This document shows positions 35,317-45,057 of a stretch of DNA of 64,000 nucleotides, one piece after another. The stretch lies in the NCBI GenBank assembly GCA_022841475.1, contig JALHRJ010000005.1, positions 62,001-126,000 of the forward strand. The letters are read 5' to 3'. The stretch is from Cyclobacteriaceae bacterium (GTDB taxonomy: Bacteria > Bacteroidota > Bacteroidia > Cytophagales > Cyclobacteriaceae). The notes under the pieces were generated by a model. The model was not told the DNA's origin. It did not search any database and saw nothing but the letters and a program-made list of their open reading frames with translations. Made by a program: the position numbers and the translations under genes. The number at the start of each line of letters is the position of its first letter. Within the stretch, counting starts at the first letter, position 1.

Positions 35317-35949
35317 TTATTTTGGCGTTTCTGTTTTTTCAGCCACCACACCTTCTAATACCTCTTTGATTTCCACACGCTGACCGTCTTTAAATGGTAC
35401 AATCCAGGCATCTTTCACGCCCATTTCGCGCATATATTTTTTAAATTTATCGGCTTCCCAATAATCTCTGAAAATACCAATGGTAAATTTCTGCTCACCC
35501 TTATCGGTAGCTTCGCCTCCAAAGTTTGGATTGTTATCAAAGTATTTGGATAGGTCTTTGTTTTTAAAAGCACCAATCTGAACCTTAAACACCACACCTT
35601 TTGAAAAATCCATTGAATTCGCAGCTGGGGCAGCTTTCAATTGATCCAGCTCAGCACGGGCGGAAGTAAGATCTCCACGCATTCTTGAGAGTTGATCTTC
35701 GAGTTCGGCAATGCGCGAATTCTTTTGACTGATCTGACTGTTGAGTGTGCTCACTTGCCCTTTGAGGGCTGAGTTATCGTTGTCAGCTACCTGTTTAGCT
35801 TCTGTAAAAGTCTTCAGGTTAGAGGGGTTCTTTGCGTATTCTTTGGCTTTCTTTTTCCATTCCTTTTTCTCCGCTTTGGATAGCTGGGCGAAAACTTGCA
35901 TGCCGGAAAAAATCAGCGCCAGGCAAAGGATTACAACTTTAGTTTTCAT
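35317..35949 (-). CDS. Coiled-coil, SPOR-like secreted protein
   Basis: A 210-residue protein with a signal peptide ending FAQ (22). A charged helix and a leucine-heptad coiled coil (about 58-107, LKGQVSTLNSQISQKNSRI) precede a C-terminal SPOR-like domain: VFKVQIGAF, then FTIGIFRDYWEADKFKKYMREMGVKDAWIVPF. SPOR domains bind denuded peptidoglycan at division sites. It is probably periplasmic. It is followed by its own terminator. Confidence 0.7.
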   Translation of the reverse strand: MKTKVVILCLALIFSGMQVFAQLSKAEKKEWKKKAKEYAKNPSNLKTFTEAKQVADNDNSALKGQVSTLNSQISQKNSRIAELEDQLSRMRGDLTSARAELDQLKAAPAANSMDFSKGVVFKVQIGAFKNKDLSKYFDNNPNFGGEATDKGEQKFTIGIFRDYWEADKFKKYMREMGVKDAWIVPFKDGQRVEIKEVLEGVVAEKTETPK

Positions 35950-36077
35950 TTATGTTTTGGTTTAATTCAAGGTTAAAAGTAAGAAAATATTCTGAAATAG
36001 TGTCATTCAGGCTTGTTTGGCCTTATAGCTTAAAAGAAACAAACAGCCGACTATCGATACTATCGCGTTTATTCTGG

Positions 36078-37475
36078 CTAATCTAAACTACCCACCATCT
36101 TTTCAGGCCGCACCCATTGATCGAATTGTTCCGAAGTTACAAGCCCAAGTTCTATAGCAGCTTCACGTAACGTCTTATTTTCCTTGTGTGCTTTCTTGGC
36201 AATCTTAGCCGCATTTTCATAACCAATGTGTGTGTTTAGCGAGGTTACCAACATCAGCGAGTTCTCCATGTGTTGTTTGATTATTGAAAGATTCGGCTCA
36301 ATACCAATAGCACACTTATCATTGAAAGAGACACACGCATCGCCAATCAGGCGCGCAGATTGCAACACGTTCGATGCAATTACGGGTTTGAATACATTCA
36401 ATTCAAAATGACCATTGGCACCACCAAAAGAAACAGCCACATCGTTGCCAATCACCTGTGCGCAAACCATAGTAAGTGCTTCTGGTTGGGTAGGATTTAC
36501 TTTGCCGGGCATAATTGACGAGCCGGGTTCGTTATCCGGAATAACAATTTCACCTATGCCCGAGCGTGGGCCCGAACTTAACATGCGGATGTCATTACCA
36601 ATTTTATTCAATGCTACAGCCGCGCGCTTTAAGGCCCCTGAAAGTTCAACCATGGCATCATGCGCAGCGAGTGATTCAAATTTGTTAGGTGCAGTAATAA
36701 AAGGATAGCCAGTAAGGTCTGCGATTTTTTTTGCTACCAGCACATCATATCCTTTGGGAGTATTTAATCCGGTGCCAACCGCTGTGCCACCCAGCGCTAG
36801 CTCACGGATTGCCTCCAATGCATTCTTAATGGCGCGGATACTGTTATCTATTTGTTGAACATAGCCACTAAACTCCTGACCGAGTGTGAGCGGTGTAGCA
36901 TCCATAAAGTGGGTGCGACCTGTTTTTACAATCGTTTTATATTCAGCCGATTTTTTTGCCAGCGTATCGCGCAGTTTTTTCATTCCCGGAAGTGTGATTT
37001 CCATCACCTGCTTATAAGAAGCAATGTGCATGGCGGTAGGAAAGGTGTCGTTGGAGGATTGTGATTTGTTTACATCATCGTTGGGATGCAGAACTTTTTT
37101 TTCATCGGTAAGTTTGCCGCCACTTAACACATGTGCGCGGTAAGCGATCACTTCATTGGCGTTCATGTTGCTTTGTGTGCCGGAGCCCGTTTGCCAGATA
37201 ACCAGGGGAAATTGATCGTCAAGTTTTCCGGCTACAATTTCATCGCATACCTTTCCAATCAGATCTTTCTTGTCGGCAGCTAATGCACCTAATTCGTGAT
37301 TGGCCTGGGCAGCGGCTTTTTTCAAATAGCCAAAAGCATAAATAATCTCCTTAGGCATACTTGCCTCGGGACCGATTTTAAAATTATTGCGTGAACGTTC
37401 AGTTTGTGCACCCCAATATTTATCGGCAGGCACTTGCACTTCACCCATCGTGTCTTTCTCAATGCGGAAACTCAT
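36078..37475 (-). CDS. fumC: Class II fumarate hydratase
   Basis: A 465-residue TCA-cycle enzyme that interconverts fumarate and malate without an iron-sulfur cluster. Diagnostic stretches are GSGTQSNMN, the [14 protein letters not shown] substrate loop, [17 protein letters not shown] and the catalytic-loop signature [15 protein letters not shown]. Full length. It stands alone behind a TAAATTTG box. Confidence 0.95.
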   Translation of the reverse strand: MSFRIEKDTMGEVQVPADKYWGAQTERSRNNFKIGPEASMPKEIIYAFGYLKKAAAQANHELGALAADKKDLIGKVCDEIVAGKLDDQFPLVIWQTGSGTQSNMNANEVIAYRAHVLSGGKLTDEKKVLHPNDDVNKSQSSNDTFPTAMHIASYKQVMEITLPGMKKLRDTLAKKSAEYKTIVKTGRTHFMDATPLTLGQEFSGYVQQIDNSIRAIKNALEAIRELALGGTAVGTGLNTPKGYDVLVAKKIADLTGYPFITAPNKFESLAAHDAMVELSGALKRAAVALNKIGNDIRMLSSGPRSGIGEIVIPDNEPGSSIMPGKVNPTQPEALTMVCAQVIGNDVAVSFGGANGHFELNVFKPVIASNVLQSARLIGDACVSFNDKCAIGIEPNLSIIKQHMENSLMLVTSLNTHIGYENAAKIAKKAHKENKTLREAAIELGLVTSEQFDQWVRPEKMVGSLD

Positions 37476-37494
37476 AGTTGTATGTTTTGGTTAA

Positions 37495-37502
37495 CAAATT
37501 TA
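37495..37502 (-). promoter_or_regulatory. -7 promoter box TAAATTTG upstream of fumC
   Basis: Perfect TAnnTTTG on the minus strand 20 nt before the fumC ATG; no TTTG at the expected -33 distance was found. Confidence 0.4.
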
Positions 37503-37547
37503 AACTTCACAAACCCAATTAAAAGGGAATCCAATCGAAAGTTAAAA

Positions 37548-38168
37548 TCAAAGGTGCCGAAGATCTGCATGTTGATCCAAAATCCAACCGGTTAAACTTA
37601 ATCGTTCGCGTGTGGCGGGCAACACCTCATGTTCTAACAGATCACTTCGGAAACAAACGAGCCGACCGGCCTCTGGCATAATATCGAGTTCGGTATCGGC
37701 AAAATAAATACGTAACTGTCCACCTTCTGATTCTTTCCAATCTTTATTGAGATAACAAATAACAGAAAGTTTACGATGATCATCTTTTTTAAACTGATCA
37801 AGATGTCTTCTGTAATAAGTGCCCACAGGATAGACAGTACTATGAATTTCAAAGTCCTTCAAACTTAGATACAAGGCTTGATTGACGAAAGAGATTAGCT
37901 CGTTCAATCTCAACAAGTAAATCTGCAAAGGTTGAGCAGCGGTGGTTCGGTCAATCCATTGAATATAATCACCGCGAATTCCCTCGTTTATTTGCTTTTC
38001 CTGTTTGTGGCCAATACCAGCTTTTTTGAATTGTAACATTCCGGTTTTGAATTCGTCAAGAATGGCATCCACCTCATCGGGAGCAAGAAAGTTGTCAATG
38101 ATGGCATAACCGTTTTCGGCAATTCCATCGGCCAGGTGGTTAAGTTTATCAGAGAAAGCGACATCCAT
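37548..38168 (-). CDS. 2-oxoglutarate/Fe(II) oxygenase, prolyl-4-hydroxylase-like
   Basis: A 206-residue dioxygenase of the P4Hc type. Metal ligands are His122 and Asp124 (RHLDQF) and His180 (EHEVLP), with Arg189 for 2-oxoglutarate in RLSLTGW. CYLNKDWKESEGGQLRIY is the typical barrel core. Bacterial relatives hydroxylate proline or other residues in proteins such as EF-Tu; the substrate here is unknown. It is divergent from the LEA14-like lipoprotein gene with a 36-nt gap. Confidence 0.85.
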   Translation of the reverse strand: MDVAFSDKLNHLADGIAENGYAIIDNFLAPDEVDAILDEFKTGMLQFKKAGIGHKQEKQINEGIRGDYIQWIDRTTAAQPLQIYLLRLNELISFVNQALYLSLKDFEIHSTVYPVGTYYRRHLDQFKKDDHRKLSVICYLNKDWKESEGGQLRIYFADTELDIMPEAGRLVCFRSDLLEHEVLPATRERLSLTGWILDQHADLRHL

Positions 38169-38204
38169 GGTGCGAATTTAATGGCAGGAACTAACTTTGA
38201 AGCT

Positions 38205-38675
38205 ATGACTCACTCTTTTAACAGAACGATTTCAATTTTCCTTTTCGGATTTTTCGGATTCGCAATCATTTCCTGCACACCCAAAGAGGATATAGTATTT
38301 AAGGGCGTAGAAAATATTGAAGTCCAGATGGATGGTAATAATGAGCCTCTTTTAACGGCAGATGCTTTCTTCCACAATCCGAATAACGTGCGCATGAAGT
38401 TAAAAGAAATAAATGTTGATGTACTTGTTGATGGTAAGCTTTCGGCCAAAGTAAGGCAGGATCTGAAACTTACTATTCCGGCCAACGATGATTTTTCAGT
38501 TCAATTAAATGCCCGGCTTTCGCTTAAAGAGCTGGGATTATTGGATACAATTATAAACCTGATAGGAGGTAAAAAATATGAAATTCAATATTTGGGTTTT
38601 GTGCGTGTGGCGCTACACGGCATTACTGTAAAAGTGCCGGTAAAACATAAGGAAGAGCTTCGCATCAGGCTTTAA
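38205..38675 (+). CDS. LEA14/WHy-like lipoprotein
   Basis: A 156-residue lipoprotein; the ATG at 38205 directly precedes the signal, which ends IISC. The mature part has the LEA_2/WHy pattern: ADAFFHNPNNVRMKLKEINVDVLVDGKL followed by a strand with TIPANDDFSVQLNARL. These Ig-like folds are linked to desiccation stress in plants; in bacteria their role is unclear. Two upstream in-frame ATGs would overlap the divergent gene and dilute the signal peptide. Confidence 0.7.
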   Translation: MTHSFNRTISIFLFGFFGFAIISCTPKEDIVFKGVENIEVQMDGNNEPLLTADAFFHNPNNVRMKLKEINVDVLVDGKLSAKVRQDLKLTIPANDDFSVQLNARLSLKELGLLDTIINLIGGKKYEIQYLGFVRVALHGITVKVPVKHKEELRIRL

Positions 38676-38771
38676 CCTCAATTTCCACGTTATAAATCTA
38701 TTTCTCTAAACACATTTAAAGGTTACTTTTACAAAGTAAATCTGGTTAAGACAGACCTCTTTTGATCTTGA

Positions 38772-39671
38772 TTGATGGAAAACATCCTGAATATCATTTT
38801 GATTGTGCTTTTGCTGGTGGTGATTGTCCTCCAGGTGCGTGCTTATTTGAAATTGAAGCAAAAGAATAAGCTGATTTTGGTACAAAGCCGCGAGATTAAA
38901 AGACAAATACAAGAACAGGAAAAAAGGAACAAACAGGTTGGCGATCTGGTGCATGAAAAGCAACAGTTGATCGGCCTTGTTTCACACGACCTTAAAGGTC
39001 CCTTTAATAGGATTTTTGCACTGATCCAGTTAATGGAAATTACCTCTGAAAACCTGACGAATGAACAACGCGAATATCTTGGCAAGATTCATCAGATTGT
39101 GGCCGATGGCCTGGGAATGATCCGCAACCTGCTCGACAATCGCAGGCTTGAAGATAAGGGTATTGACCTTACTCCGGAGCCATTAAATCTTGCGAATCTC
39201 ATTGGCTCACTGATCAAAAACTATCGAACCTTATCGGAGAAGAAAAAAATCAAAATACATTTTGAAGCTACCCAGCAGGCCACTGTACTTGCCGACAAGC
39301 TCTACGTGTATCGCATTTTCGAAAACCTTATTTCGAATGCATTAAAATTTTCTCCAGAGAATAGAAATATCTATGTTACCGTAACTGAAAAGAGCGATAA
39401 AGTTGTGATAGCTGTTAAAGACGAAGGACCGGGTATAAGCCACGATGATCAGAAAAAACTGTATCAGAAATTTCAGCGACTTTCAGCAAGGCCTACAGGT
39501 GGCGAAAGTTCTACAGGCTTAGGGTTAGCCATTGTAAAAGCGTTGGTCGAAAAAATGGGTAGCGAGTTAATCTGCGAAAGCGAAGAAGGACAGGGAACAA
39601 CCTTCACTGTAAAAATGGAAAAAAGTGCGGAGCCCGTTTCCAGAAAAAAATCAGTAGTAATAGATAATTAA
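38772..39671 (+). CDS. Sensor histidine kinase
   Basis: A 299-residue kinase. One N-terminal membrane helix (about 5-24) is followed by a coiled-coil linker, a HisKA domain with His71 in LVSHDLKGP, and a HATPase_c domain with the N box ENLISNALKFS, DEGPGIS and the GLGLAIVKA G2 box. It has no sensor domain outside the membrane, so it probably senses through the coiled coil or another protein. Its end overlaps the stop of the convergent receiver-only regulator by 4 nt, which is its likely partner. Confidence 0.9.
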   Translation: MMENILNIILIVLLLVVIVLQVRAYLKLKQKNKLILVQSREIKRQIQEQEKRNKQVGDLVHEKQQLIGLVSHDLKGPFNRIFALIQLMEITSENLTNEQREYLGKIHQIVADGLGMIRNLLDNRRLEDKGIDLTPEPLNLANLIGSLIKNYRTLSEKKKIKIHFEATQQATVLADKLYVYRIFENLISNALKFSPENRNIYVTVTEKSDKVVIAVKDEGPGISHDDQKKLYQKFQRLSARPTGGESSTGLGLAIVKALVEKMGSELICESEEGQGTTFTVKMEKSAEPVSRKKSVVIDN

Positions 39672-40048
39672 TTGAAAAGATAATAATCCTCTTCGTTTCC
39701 GTTCAATACAGCCTGTAACGATTCAATTACATTCTCATCTTTGATTACATAATCGCGCACACCTCGCTGAATAAAGTTTAGTACCATGTTGCCATCATCT
39801 AACGAGCTCAGCATGATTACTTTGTTATTATCTTTTAATCGGGGCTTAATTTTTTCGTAAAGATCAATGCCACTCATGCCGGGCAGCTTATAATCAAAAA
39901 TCATCACATCGGGCAAGTTTTTTTCTAGCGCCTTAAGCCCATCTTCTGCAGAAGTGAAAACTGTAAACGCATAGTTTGGATTTCCTCTGAGTGATTTCAG
40001 AATGAATTCAGCGTAAATAGCATCGTCCTCAACCAAATATATCGTCAT
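39668..40048 (-). CDS. Single-domain response regulator (CheY-like)
   Basis: A 126-residue receiver domain with no output domain. Acidic residues Glu7-Asp9, phospho-acceptor Asp52 (IFDYKLPGMSG), a switch Ser in MLSS and Lys103 region (VIKDE) are present. It must act by binding another protein or as a phosphate sink. It is convergent with the histidine kinase gene, overlapping at the stop codons. Confidence 0.88.
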   Translation of the reverse strand: MTIYLVEDDAIYAEFILKSLRGNPNYAFTVFTSAEDGLKALEKNLPDVMIFDYKLPGMSGIDLYEKIKPRLKDNNKVIMLSSLDDGNMVLNFIQRGVRDYVIKDENVIESLQAVLNGNEEDYYLFN

Positions 40049-40208
40049 ATCTCACGTAAGTGATTGCAATATAGTAACGATCTTTATTTTCCGACATACC
40101 CATGTGCTAATGATAACATGAATTTTATAACATTTTGCCGTTTATTGAAACTTCTTTGTTTAAAAATAGGAATCGCCTTACCTTCCTTACATCTAACCTG
40201 CTTCTCTT

Positions 40209-41945
40209 ATGAGATACCTAAACCTTGTAGTTATTTTTCTGGCACTTTCTGCAACCAGTTGCACGGAGACAACTAAAAAACCCCAACTCACATTCTCAAT
40301 TTCGTTTACACAGGAACTGAGTGACCGGGCACAGGATGGCCGCCTGTTGCTCATGCTGGCTAATAATGACAAGGACGAACCGCGCTTTCAGATAAATGAT
40401 GGACTAACCACCCAACTGATTTTTGGAATAGATGTGGAGGGGATGCAGCCCGGACAAGAAATAATTATAAACAATGACAATACTTTTGGATTCCCCATCC
40501 AATCATTGAATGAGATACCCGCAGGCGATTATTATGTGCAGGCATTAATTAATCGTTACGAAACATTTAATCTATCAACGGGGCACGCGATTAAATTACC
40601 ACCCGATCAAGGCGAAGGGCAGCAGTGGAACAGAAAGCCCGGTAACTTTTACAATCAGCCAGTCAAAATCTCCATTAATCCTGAGAAGAACGAAACCATC
40701 AAGTTGGTGCTGGATAAATCAATTGCTCCTTTAGAAGAGCCCAAAGACACAAAATTTGTGAAGCATATAAAGATTCAGAGTAAGCTGCTTACTCAGTTTT
40801 GGGGTCGCCCTATGTTTTTAGGTGCACACGTTTTAGTACCTGAAGGATTTGAGGAGCACCCGGAAGCAAAATATCCTTTGATGATTTACCATGGTCACTT
40901 TCCGAGCGACTTTGGTGGCTTCAGCACTGAGCCTCCTCCAGCCGACATGGACACAACAGACTACATAGATCGCTTTGGAATTTATGGTTACAATAAGTTT
41001 CAAAAACAAGAAGCCTACAATTTCTATAAGCAATGGTCAGGTAAAAACTTTCCACGATTTCTGGTCATTGAAATACAACATGCTAATCCCTATTACGATG
41101 ACTCGTATGCAGTAAACTCAGCTAACCTGGGACCTTATGGGGATGCGATAATGAAAGAGTTAGTGCCCGAAATTGAAAAACAGTTTCGTGGCATTGGTGA
41201 AGGGTGGGCGAGATTTACGTATGGTGGCTCAACCGGTGGCTGGGAAGCCCTGGCCGTGCAAATGTTTTATCCTGACGACTTCAACGGTTGCTTTGCTGCA
41301 TGTCCGGATCCTGTCGACTTCCGCGCGTATTGTCTGGTGGATATTTATAAAGACAAAAATGCTTATTGGTACGATAGCGACTTTAAAAAAGTACCACGCC
41401 CGGCTCATCGAAATTATTTGGGTCAGATTCAAAACACCATGGAAGAAACAAATCATTATGAATTAGCGCTCGGAACAAAATCGCGCAGTGGCCAGCAGTG
41501 GGATATTTGGGAAGCAGTGTATTCACCGCAAGGTGAGGATGGATATCCGAAAAGAATTTTCAACAAAGAAACCGGAGAGATTGATAAAACCGTGGTGGAG
41601 TACTGGAAGGAGAATTATGACTTGCGTTATATTTTAGAGCGAGACTGGAAAACTCTTGGACCTAAGCTCGAAGGCAAGATCCATATCTATTGTGGTGATA
41701 TGGATAATTATTACCTGAATAATGCTGTGTACCTGATGGAAGATTTTTTAAAGAAAACCCAATCCCCTTTTTACAAAGGCGAAGTAGATTATGGCGACCG
41801 CGCAGAGCATTGCTGGAATGGCGATCAGGAAAATCCAAACTATGTTTCCAGGCTGCGATACAACACGATGTATTTACCTAAAATTTTAAAACGTATTCAG
41901 GAAAGCGCACCGAAAGGAGCCGATATTAAAAGTTGGCGTTATTAA
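40209..41945 (+). CDS. Esterase-like alpha/beta hydrolase lipoprotein
   Basis: A 578-residue lipoprotein (lipobox ATSC, Cys18). Residues about 20-180 are a beta domain; residues about 200-575 form an esterase-D-like alpha/beta hydrolase with KYPLMIYHGHFPSDF, a nucleophile elbow YGGSTGGWEA, and late acid and base candidates in IYCGDMDNYYL and DRAEHCW. Similar proteins in Bacteroidota are called putative esterases; the substrate is unknown. It converges with the next gene, overlapping by 4 nt. Confidence 0.75.
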   Translation: MRYLNLVVIFLALSATSCTETTKKPQLTFSISFTQELSDRAQDGRLLLMLANNDKDEPRFQINDGLTTQLIFGIDVEGMQPGQEIIINNDNTFGFPIQSLNEIPAGDYYVQALINRYETFNLSTGHAIKLPPDQGEGQQWNRKPGNFYNQPVKISINPEKNETIKLVLDKSIAPLEEPKDTKFVKHIKIQSKLLTQFWGRPMFLGAHVLVPEGFEEHPEAKYPLMIYHGHFPSDFGGFSTEPPPADMDTTDYIDRFGIYGYNKFQKQEAYNFYKQWSGKNFPRFLVIEIQHANPYYDDSYAVNSANLGPYGDAIMKELVPEIEKQFRGIGEGWARFTYGGSTGGWEALAVQMFYPDDFNGCFAACPDPVDFRAYCLVDIYKDKNAYWYDSDFKKVPRPAHRNYLGQIQNTMEETNHYELALGTKSRSGQQWDIWEAVYSPQGEDGYPKRIFNKETGEIDKTVVEYWKENYDLRYILERDWKTLGPKLEGKIHIYCGDMDNYYLNNAVYLMEDFLKKTQSPFYKGEVDYGDRAEHCWNGDQENPNYVSRLRYNTMYLPKILKRIQESAPKGADIKSWRY

Positions 41946-42499
41946 TTAGAACTCGATTTCTTAACTAAACATTGAATGATTTTTTGGATAATTTCAGATT
42001 GCGTTTGCGGTATTTGAATTCTCCTAACTTCGTAGTCGGCCCAAAGTGAGAGGGCTGAGATGTTTTCCTGACACAGTTTTTCAAAGCGTGATGGATCGTA
42101 TTTTGTCGAAGAAATTTCTTTTGATGTTGCTTGCCAAAGAGTAAACGTGGCAGTGCTTGTACTCAATCTTTTACTTCGTGAAATAAATGCAGACTGACTT
42201 CCGTCTGCGAATTCAAGAGTTAAAATATTTCCTAACTCAACCTGATAACCCTTTTTATCCATAAACTTAACAATCAGATAGAGGCCATCGGTTCCACTAT
42301 CACTAAATTCCAATGACATAGTCAGGTTTTCTGACACCACAAAATCCAAAGGATAGTGGGAGGTACGGATAGTCTTGTATTTAGCCTTCTTTATTTTTTC
42401 AATATAGAAGGCGCAGTCATCCTCTTGGGCAAGTAGAAATTGAGAGATGAAGCAAAGAGTAAGAAGTAAAATTGATTTGACGAAAATCCTAGCAATCAC
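41942..42499 (-). CDS. Secreted hypothetical protein
   Basis: A 185-residue protein with a signal peptide ending LAQ (25). The mature part starts with EDDCAFYIEKIKKAKYKTIRTSHYPLDF and continues as mixed alpha/beta with two cysteines. No family is recognised. Confidence 0.55.
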   Translation of the reverse strand: MIARIFVKSILLLTLCFISQFLLAQEDDCAFYIEKIKKAKYKTIRTSHYPLDFVVSENLTMSLEFSDSGTDGLYLIVKFMDKKGYQVELGNILTLEFADGSQSAFISRSKRLSTSTATFTLWQATSKEISSTKYDPSRFEKLCQENISALSLWADYEVRRIQIPQTQSEIIQKIIQCLVKKSSSN

Positions 42500-42535
42500 A
42501 AGTTAAAGATACCTTCACCATGGGGATCAGAAAAA

Positions 42536-42978
42536 TTATTTTTTTGATTTTACGTTGGGCCAGGTTTTATTGGCTTTATCAATGAGCTCAGATTGTTTTT
42601 AATTCCAGGTTTTTCTTACATCGAGATTATAGTTGAGGTATAATTTGTCATTCACAATCGTCCAGGCTTCAGGGTCAGTCTTGGCTTTGTAACCTTACTC
42701 ATACCATAGGCACAGTATCCACCAAACTGTGGTGCATATTTTTCTGGTTCAGTTTTAAATTTATTTAGGTTTTCCTGCGATGCAAAGGACCAGGACTCAC
42801 CAGCATACATAAGAGTTAATTCCTTCGAACCTTTTACAGCCTTGCTTTCTGTAAAATAGGCAACGGCATCATAGCCTTGTATAGCACCTTCATGGGTTGT
42901 AAATACTTCTGAGCTTTGAGCGTGTGTGTATAGTGTAATACAGAGCAGCACAACAAGGGACGTGTGAAATCTCTTCAT
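42536..42978 (-). pseudogene. YHS-domain secreted protein, frameshifted and with an internal stop
   Basis: From the ATG at 42978 a signal peptide (MKRFHTSLVVLLC to HAQ) leads into a YHS-type domain: VFTTHEGAIQGYDAVAYFTE, then FGGYCAYGMSK. In frame the protein ends 22 residues later with unrelated residues (about 42652). In the -1 shifted frame the family sequence resumes at once: YKAKTDPEAWTIVNDKLYLNYNLDVRKTWN, an internal TAA (42599-42601), then KQSELIDKANKTWPNVKSKK and a stop at 42536. A single missing A in the AGTAAGGTTAC stretch explains the shift; 443 nt is one short of a multiple of three. YHS proteins are thought to bind metal or to be copper-linked. Confidence 0.75.
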
Positions 42979-43045
42979 GCAATAAAAGTTTAATCGAAGA
43001 TAAAGCAACCGGATCTTTGCTTCGGTCGTCTGGCTGACAAGACTC

Positions 43046-43138
43046 TTAAATAACCGGGGTGGCGTTAAGCGAATAATAACCTACTAACAATGCCACCAGA
43101 ATGCCAAGTACGATAATAAATTTTTTGCGGGTAACCAT
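43046..43138 (-). CDS. 30-residue single-pass membrane peptide
   Basis: A short frame, MVTRKKFIIVLGILVALLVG to the end YYSLNATPVI. A basic N-terminus followed by one hydrophobic helix and a short polar tail is a typical small membrane protein. It fills most of the gap between the YHS pseudogene and pdxJ. Support is only its composition and position. Confidence 0.4.
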   Translation of the reverse strand: MVTRKKFIIVLGILVALLVGYYSLNATPVI

Positions 43139-43258
43139 AATTTGCTGTTATCTGAACCAAAAGTAAATGATCAGTAAAGCGTTATAAATTAAAAGACTCC
43201 ATACCGGCAAATAGACGTACCGAAATGTCAGGAAATAGAACTGAAATGAAACTGGGAG

Positions 43259-43972
43259 TTACTTCAATTGCCGCAAATAAAGCTGAATTGTGTTTTCCAA
43301 CCCTAGATATAAAGCATCGCAAATCAAAGCGTGTCCGATAGAAACTTCATCCAGATGGAGTAATGAGGTTTTCAAGAACTTAAGATTTTGTAAGTCGAGA
43401 TCATGCCCGGCATTGATACCCAGTCCTAAAGTATGTGCAACGTGGGCTGCCTCTATATAAGGTTTAATAGAAGCCTCTTTATTTTTATGATAGTTCGATG
43501 CATACGGCTCAGTATATAATTCAATCCGGTCGGCACTGGCTTTCTTCGCACCCTCTACCATGCTTGCGGATGGGTCAACAAATACCGAAACCCGAACACC
43601 ATACGATTTAATCTCGGCAATAATTTCCTGAAGGAATCTTTCATGCTTTACTGTATCCCAACCGGCATTTGATGTTATAGCATCGGGGCCATCGGGCACC
43701 AATGTAGCTTGCGCAGGTTTTGTTTCGCGAATGAGATTGAGGTAGCGAGCGTCCGGATATCCTTCAATGTTAAATTCATTTGTAACTACTTTTTTCAATT
43801 CGATCACGTCTGCATATCTGATATGACGTTCGTCAGGGCGTGGATGCACCGTAATACCTTGAGCGCCAAAGCGCTCGCAATCCAGTGCTGTTTGGATAAC
43901 ATTGGGATTGTTTCCGCCCCTGGCATTTCGCAACGTGGCGATCTTATTTATGTTTACGGAAAGGCGGGTCAT
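43259..43972 (-). CDS. pdxJ: Pyridoxine 5'-phosphate synthase
   Basis: A 237-residue TIM-barrel enzyme that condenses 1-deoxyxylulose 5-phosphate with 3-amino-2-oxopropyl phosphate to pyridoxine 5'-phosphate. It starts [20 protein letters not shown] and contains [42 protein letters not shown] and [11 protein letters not shown], all PdxJ landmarks. Divergent from yqeY with an 87-nt gap. Confidence 0.95.
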   Translation of the reverse strand: MTRLSVNINKIATLRNARGGNNPNVIQTALDCERFGAQGITVHPRPDERHIRYADVIELKKVVTNEFNIEGYPDARYLNLIRETKPAQATLVPDGPDAITSNAGWDTVKHERFLQEIIAEIKSYGVRVSVFVDPSASMVEGAKKASADRIELYTEPYASNYHKNKEASIKPYIEAAHVAHTLGLGINAGHDLDLQNLKFLKTSLLHLDEVSIGHALICDALYLGLENTIQLYLRQLK

Positions 43973-44059
43973 AACTTTTGTAGCGTTGCGTCAAGCAGGA
44001 TTTTTATCTCTATAAAAGTAGAGCTAATTTTACTTCAAAGTTATAAACGAATTTGAACT

Positions 44060-44512
44060 ATGGGACTCAGACAACAAATTGATAACGACATTAAGTCGGC
44101 TATGCTGGCAAAAAATAAAGAGGAGCTTACCGCACTTCGTTCAGTGAAGTCATTAATACTTTTGGCCGAAACTGAAAAAGGCGGCACAGGCGAAATTAGT
44201 GAGGAAGTCGAAAACAAATTACTGATGAAGGCCGCCAAGCAACGAAAGGAATCGGCCGAGATTTTTCAAAAGGAAGGACGTGACGATCTGGCCAAGAAGG
44301 AGTTGTTTGAATTGGAGGTGATCAGTCGTTATCTACCCAAGCAATTGTCGGAGGTGGAAGTCGCAGCAGAATTAAAAAAGATTATTGAGCAAGTTGGTGC
44401 CAAGGGTCCGCAAGACATGGGCAAGGTGATGGGTGTGGCAACCAAACAGTTGGCCGGCAAAGCAGAGGGTAGACTTATTTCAGAAACCGTAAAAAAAATT
44501 CTTGCCTCTTGA
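44060..44512 (+). CDS. yqeY: GatB/YqeY domain protein
   Basis: A 150-residue helical protein homologous to the tail domain of the amidotransferase subunit GatB. It opens with LRQQIDNDIKSAMLAKNKEELTALRSVKS and ends with GKVMGVATKQLAGKAEGRLISETVKKIL, both family patterns. It probably aids tRNA-dependent reactions, but its role is not settled. First gene of the plus-strand run that continues with cvpA. Confidence 0.9.
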   Translation: MGLRQQIDNDIKSAMLAKNKEELTALRSVKSLILLAETEKGGTGEISEEVENKLLMKAAKQRKESAEIFQKEGRDDLAKKELFELEVISRYLPKQLSEVEVAAELKKIIEQVGAKGPQDMGKVMGVATKQLAGKAEGRLISETVKKILAS

Positions 44513-44517
44513 GTAAA

Positions 44518-45015
44518 ATGGATATTGCAATAGCCATACTTCTGGCTGTTGGCGCCTTTCTTGGTTATAAGCGTGGGTTTTTGATGGAATTATTTTTTTT
44601 GGTGGCCTTTGTACTGGGTGTATTGGCCGGCTTTAAATTAATGGGTTGGGGGGTAGAGTATCTCGCTCAAAAGTTCAATGCAGACACAGCGGTGCTTCCA
44701 TACATTTCTTTCCTGCTCATATTCGTAATCGTACTTTTGATAGTGACATTCATTGGGGGCAGGATTAAAAAGTCCATGGATAAAACATTTCTTGGACGGG
44801 TAGATGCTGCGGCCGGAGGCCTGCTTGGAGTGCTTAAATATGCTTTTACTATAAGCATACTTTTATGGCTTGTTGATTCGTTCAAAATCCGGTTGCCTGA
44901 AAGTTGGGTAAGTGACTCCGTCCTCTATCCCATCGTTGCTCAGGTTGCGCCAACACTGGCTTCTGTTTTTGGGGATTTCTTACCATTTTTCAAAGAAACT
45001 TTCAAGCAGTTCTAA
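44518..45015 (+). CDS. CvpA family membrane protein
   Basis: About 165 residues with four membrane helices. MDIAIAILLAVGAFLGYKRGF and LPYISFLLIFVIVLLIVTFIG are the CvpA pattern, with conserved GxxxGxxRGF near the start. CvpA proteins are linked to colicin V production and envelope integrity. The start is either ATG at 44518 or a TTG at 44509 that overlaps the yqeY stop. Confidence 0.85.
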   Translation: MDIAIAILLAVGAFLGYKRGFLMELFFLVAFVLGVLAGFKLMGWGVEYLAQKFNADTAVLPYISFLLIFVIVLLIVTFIGGRIKKSMDKTFLGRVDAAAGGLLGVLKYAFTISILLWLVDSFKIRLPESWVSDSVLYPIVAQVAPTLASVFGDFLPFFKETFKQF

Positions 45016-45057
45016 GGTTCAGTTTTTTTTAGTTACTTATCACAAAATAGGAAGACT

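Noticed and set aside
35235-35351. Longer start of the collagen-like protein
   Set aside because: It would begin within the terminator of the previous gene and place 39 residues before the signal peptide.
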